IMG/VR virus record: IMGVR_UViG_3300027974_000149 | Coordinates: 1 to 24,859 of that record | Origin: a virus | Length of the DNA stretch: 24,859 nt | Strand: one strand, 5' to 3' | Shown here: one piece after another, positions 22,391 to 24,859 of the stretch | How the letters are laid out: each line of letters begins with the position of its first letter | Numbering within the stretch: the first letter of the stretch is position 1 | Notes under the pieces: model-generated | Database searches by the model: none | What the model saw: only the letters and a program-made list of their open reading frames with translations | What the model was told of the DNA's origin: nothing | Position numbers and translations under genes: made by a program

Positions 22391-22948
22391 ATGGCAAGTG
22401 ATTGTGATATACTGTCGGGTGTGACCCTTGAATGTAACGAGGGTGTTGGCGGCGTCAAAGAAATTTACCTCACCAATTGGTATTACTTTGAATCCGGTGT
22501 AACATTGACTATTGATGATATCATCAACGTGTTGCCTACTGCAACCCTATTCAGATACCAACCAAACCGAAACACAGGTGCGCTCACGGTAACACCAACC
22601 CCAAACCTTGAAAATGGCACATTGTACTATGTGCAAGCCATTGAGATGACCTTGGGTAAATTGGACAACACCAAGCGCAAAAACATCGAAATGTTGGCGA
22701 AAGCAAAGGTTATTGCCTTTGTACGCATGTACGATGACCAAATTTTGTGTGTAGGATTGACTGATGGAGCGTTTTTGACTGCCGGAACATTTGGAACAGG
22801 CAAGGCTAAAGGTGATTTGAACGGCTATCAGTTGACTATTACAGCAGAAGAACCGCATCAACCATACTTCCTGCTTCAGTACACACCGGGCGACAATCCG
22901 TTTGACAATTTTGCAGGAATTACCATTGAACCGCCGTTCACCGTGTAA
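22391..22948 (+). CDS. Major tail (tube) protein
   Basis: A 185-residue protein beginning MASDCDILSGVTLECNEGVG GVKEI. The start Cys-x(8)-Cys with GGVKEIYLTN, the block ENGTLYYVQAIEMTLGKLDN, IAFVRMYDDQILCVGLTDGA and the C-terminal TGKAKGDLNGYQLTITAEEP are the pattern of the tail tube protein encoded after the capsid gene in many Bacteroides and flavobacterial phages. It is 45 bases after the capsid gene, separated by an A/T-rich leader, and is followed by a promoter-like box and a hairpin. Placement with the head genes rather than next to the tape measure is notable. Confidence 0.78.
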   Translation: MASDCDILSGVTLECNEGVGGVKEIYLTNWYYFESGVTLTIDDIINVLPTATLFRYQPNRNTGALTVTPTPNLENGTLYYVQAIEMTLGKLDNTKRKNIEMLAKAKVIAFVRMYDDQILCVGLTDGAFLTAGTFGTGKAKGDLNGYQLTITAEEPHQPYFLLQYTPGDNPFDNFAGITIEPPFTV

Positions 22949-22968
22949 AAAAACGCATTGAGAACAAC

Positions 22969-22976
22969 TAAATTTG
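22969..22976 (+). promoter_or_regulatory. Candidate -7 promoter box
   Basis: TAAATTTG matches TAnnTTTG exactly, in the gap between the tail tube gene and the gene at 23014. No good -33 TTG is at the usual spacing, so the call is tentative. Confidence 0.35.
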
Positions 22977-22977
22977 C

Positions 22978-23005
22978 AAAGGTGGGCGCATTGTGCTCAC
23001 CTTTT
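22978..23005 (+). terminator. Hairpin terminator after capsid and tail tube genes
   Basis: AAAGGTG pairs with CACCTTT over seven bases, with an inner GC/GC pair, and a T-rich stretch follows. It lies 30 bases after the tail tube stop and ends eight bases before ATG 23014. It could reduce transcription downstream of the highly expressed capsid and tube genes, or act as a leader hairpin if the box at 22969 is a promoter. Confidence 0.7.
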
Positions 23006-23013
23006 CTATTGAT

Positions 23014-23403
23014 ATGACTGTACTATTTGCTAATACACCGAATCAGAATGCCGTGTTTACATTGGCTGAGGCACGTCAGTTCTTGCCGGATTTTACACAC
23101 TACCTGTTCATCCTTGTTCACGAGGAAAAAAGTTCAGTTGGTGCGTCAAAATCTCAGGTTTTAACAGTGCTTAGTGAAACACAGCGCGCCAATTACGTGA
23201 CTCTGTCAACAGTTGGGTTGCCTTTGGTTGGATGGTATCGGTATTATGTGTACGGGCAGAACAGCGCGGTGAATCTTAACCCCGAAAGTCCATCAGTTGT
23301 TGGAATAGTTGAGCAGGGTTGGTTAGTTTTGACAGATTCTACACAGTACTATGAAGTTCCATCAATAACTTTGTCAAATGACATCATCAACAACCCCCAA
23401 TAG
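23014..23403 (+). CDS. Hypothetical virion-associated protein
   Basis: A 129-residue, beta-rich, soluble protein from ATG 23014. The in-frame GTG at 22993 lies within the terminator hairpin and is rejected. The pattern LPLVGWYRYYVYGQNSAVNL ... GIVEQGWLVLTD resembles small proteins located between capsid and portal genes in Bacteroidota phages, probably virion or head-tail components. It overlaps the portal gene by 26 bases, so the two are translated together. No enzymatic motif is seen, and the exact role is unknown. Confidence 0.65.
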   Translation: MTVLFANTPNQNAVFTLAEARQFLPDFTHYLFILVHEEKSSVGASKSQVLTVLSETQRANYVTLSTVGLPLVGWYRYYVYGQNSAVNLNPESPSVVGIVEQGWLVLTDSTQYYEVPSITLSNDIINNPQ

Positions 23404-24859
23404 AACCAACATACTGCCGCTTGCGTTGAGCGACTACACACCGGTGTCCGCATCTGAAAAGGTGGACAGGGCAGGGTATGTACGATTTGGTGACGACAAC
23501 TTGTTTCCGCAGTATCTGCGCGAATTATCAGAAACTTCACCAATTCACGGCGCACTTTGCATATCAATTGGTGATATGATTGCCGGTAAAAATCTGAATG
23601 CCGGTAACTACCAACAGCGCGTTGATGCTTTGGGTGTATATGACGTGTATTCGTTGTGCGCTCATGACCTCAAAAAGTTCGGTGGGTTCTACGTTGAAGT
23701 CATCTACACTGTTGACCGGCGTGGAATTGCCAAGCTAAATCACTTGCCCTATGAGGAGTGCCGGGTGGCCGTGGAAACGGATGATGAAATGTGCGTGGGT
23801 ATTTATCAGTCAAATGATTGGTCAGACACACGAAAGAAAAAAAACAAGCCTTGCTTCATCCCACGCTTCAATACAATAAAATCAGCCACTGAACCACGCC
23901 AAGTTTATTGGTATTTCAGGCCTACAAGTGGTCAGACGTACCCACGACCGGATTATTGGTCAGCGGTGAATTACATTGAACTATCCAAGCAGATAGGAAT
24001 TTTCCATGTCAACGGAATTTCCAACGGCCTGTTCCCGTCATTCATTATCAACTTTTACAACGGCCAAGTTGACCCCGACACCCAACGGAATATGATGAAT
24101 GATTGGGAGCGAAAAATGAGCGGCGCACGAAATGCCGGTAAATTCATCATGACCTTCAATGAAGAAGGCGCGACAAAGCCGGATATCACACCGTTTCCAT
24201 TGAATGATGCAGACAAGTTGTATGAATACTTGACCGATACATCAAGAACTGAGGTAATGACCGCGCATCGTGTGGTTACGCCACTGATATTTGGTATCCG
24301 TGACGTGGGCGGTGGGTTTGGAAGCAATAAAGATGAAATGGCAATAGGGTTGGAGATTTTCACCAACCAAGTCATTGAACCGGCACAGCGGATGTTGGCG
24401 CGTGCGTTCACTGAAATCCTCACTTTTGAGATGACCGGCATCACCGTTTCAGTCATCCCAAACACCCCACTTAAACAGGCCGAAATTCAAACAGAAACCA
24501 CGCAAATTTCACCTAATGCGGCTCAACCTGTATCAATGGCCAAAACTGAAGGTGAGTGCTGTAAAATGCATTTAAACGAAGAATTTGCCAATGAGTTGGT
24601 AAAATTGGGTGAGGATAATGATAATGATTGGGTGCTGATTGATAAGTATGAGGTTTCATACGATGATGATGATGAAGACACCAATAATATCAGCAAAATT
24701 GAACTTACTTCGACAGGTAAGGCCAAACCAAATAGCAAGAGTGTACAGGATGATAAGATTGATGGCCGAAAATTCTATGTAAGATACAGGTATTCCGGCA
24801 GTCTTCAAGATAACACACGTGACTTTTGCGCCACAATGCTCAAGGCAAACAAGCTATAC
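23378..24859 (+). CDS. Portal protein, cut by right window edge
   Basis: An open frame from ATG 23378 runs to the last base without a stop (494 codons). Residues 1-400 fit a phage portal: GYVRFGDDNLFPQYLRELSE, SPIHGALCISIGDMIAGKNL, FGGFYVEVIYTVDRRG, WSAVNYIELSKQIGIFHVNG, NGLFPSFIINFYNGQVDPDT, DTSRTEVMTAHRVVTPLIFG and GGGFGSNKDEMAIGLEIFTN. Past about residue 430 comes an acidic Asp-rich stretch, then GRKFYVRYRYSGSLQDNTRD FCATMLKANKLY. That second part looks like an additional head-morphogenesis domain fused to the portal, as in other Bacteroidota phages. The ring-forming portal would sit at the capsid vertex and receive DNA from the terminase. Confidence 0.85.
   Translation, partial: MTSSTTPNRTNILPLALSDYTPVSASEKVDRAGYVRFGDDNLFPQYLRELSETSPIHGALCISIGDMIAGKNLNAGNYQQRVDALGVYDVYSLCAHDLKKFGGFYVEVIYTVDRRGIAKLNHLPYEECRVAVETDDEMCVGIYQSNDWSDTRKKKNKPCFIPRFNTIKSATEPRQVYWYFRPTSGQTYPRPDYWSAVNYIELSKQIGIFHVNGISNGLFPSFIINFYNGQVDPDTQRNMMNDWERKMSGARNAGKFIMTFNEEGATKPDITPFPLNDADKLYEYLTDTSRTEVMTAHRVVTPLIFGIRDVGGGFGSNKDEMAIGLEIFTNQVIEPAQRMLARAFTEILTFEMTGITVSVIPNTPLKQAEIQTETTQISPNAAQPVSMAKTEGECCKMHLNEEFANELVKLGEDNDNDWVLIDKYEVSYDDDDEDTNNISKIELTSTGKAKPNSKSVQDDKIDGRKFYVRYRYSGSLQDNTRDFCATMLKANKLY

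Noticed and set aside
1-24859. Prophage or CRISPR interpretation
   Set aside because: No integrase, excisionase, host flanks, attachment repeats or spaced direct repeats are visible; the repeats seen are coding repeats in a fibre gene.

Overview
The window looks like part of a tailed double-stranded DNA phage (siphovirus-like) that infects a Bacteroidota host. The phage assignment rests on a large terminase, small terminase-like protein, tail assembly chaperone with a frameshift, tail fibre, tape measure, prohead protease, scaffold, capsid, tail tube and portal. The host assignment rests on near-absent Shine-Dalgarno sequences, A-rich stretches before start codons, several matches to the Bacteroidota -7 box TAnnTTTG, and structural proteins that resemble those of flavobacterial and Bacteroides phages. 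There is no integrase, host gene or attachment site, so neither a lysogenic nor a lytic lifestyle is shown.

Layout. 1-3105 is transcribed leftward: a cut-off gene, a gene of unknown function with two CxxC motifs, a gap holding a tRNA-like cloverleaf and a terminator, then the operon Cro/CI-type regulator > small conserved protein > large terminase. A compact divergent control region (about 3105-3175) separates this from the rightward genes. 3176-4714 carries a sigma-70-like factor, a Cys-rich protein and a ParB-like protein. 4714-7681 is the most distinctive part: a free-standing class II glutamine amidotransferase, an amino acid:DNA transferase (alpha-glutamyl/putrescinyl-thymine pyrophosphorylase type), a 5-hydroxymethyl-dU DNA kinase, a TET/JBP-type dioxygenase and three tiny overlapping ORFs, two of them single-span membrane peptides. 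7880-9050 holds a Gp88-family protein and a small-terminase-like protein. 9123-19904 is the tail module. 19954-24859 is the head module (protease, scaffold, capsid) with the tail tube gene, ending in a portal gene cut by the window edge.

How the genes work together. The dioxygenase, kinase and transferase form a plausible complete route for replacing thymines in phage DNA with an aminated hypermodified base: T to 5-hydroxymethyl-U, then a pyrophosphorylated intermediate, then displacement of pyrophosphate by an amine. The amidotransferase, translationally chained to the transferase, retains all catalytic residues of its family but has no synthetase partner domain. It is the candidate new component. 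Independently, a by-eye scan finds the tetranucleotide GATC only once in the whole window (7886-7889), a strong depletion that suggests past or present pressure from GATC-specific restriction.

The gene order is unusual: the large terminase is inverted and far from the small terminase-like gene, and tail genes precede protease, scaffold, capsid and portal.
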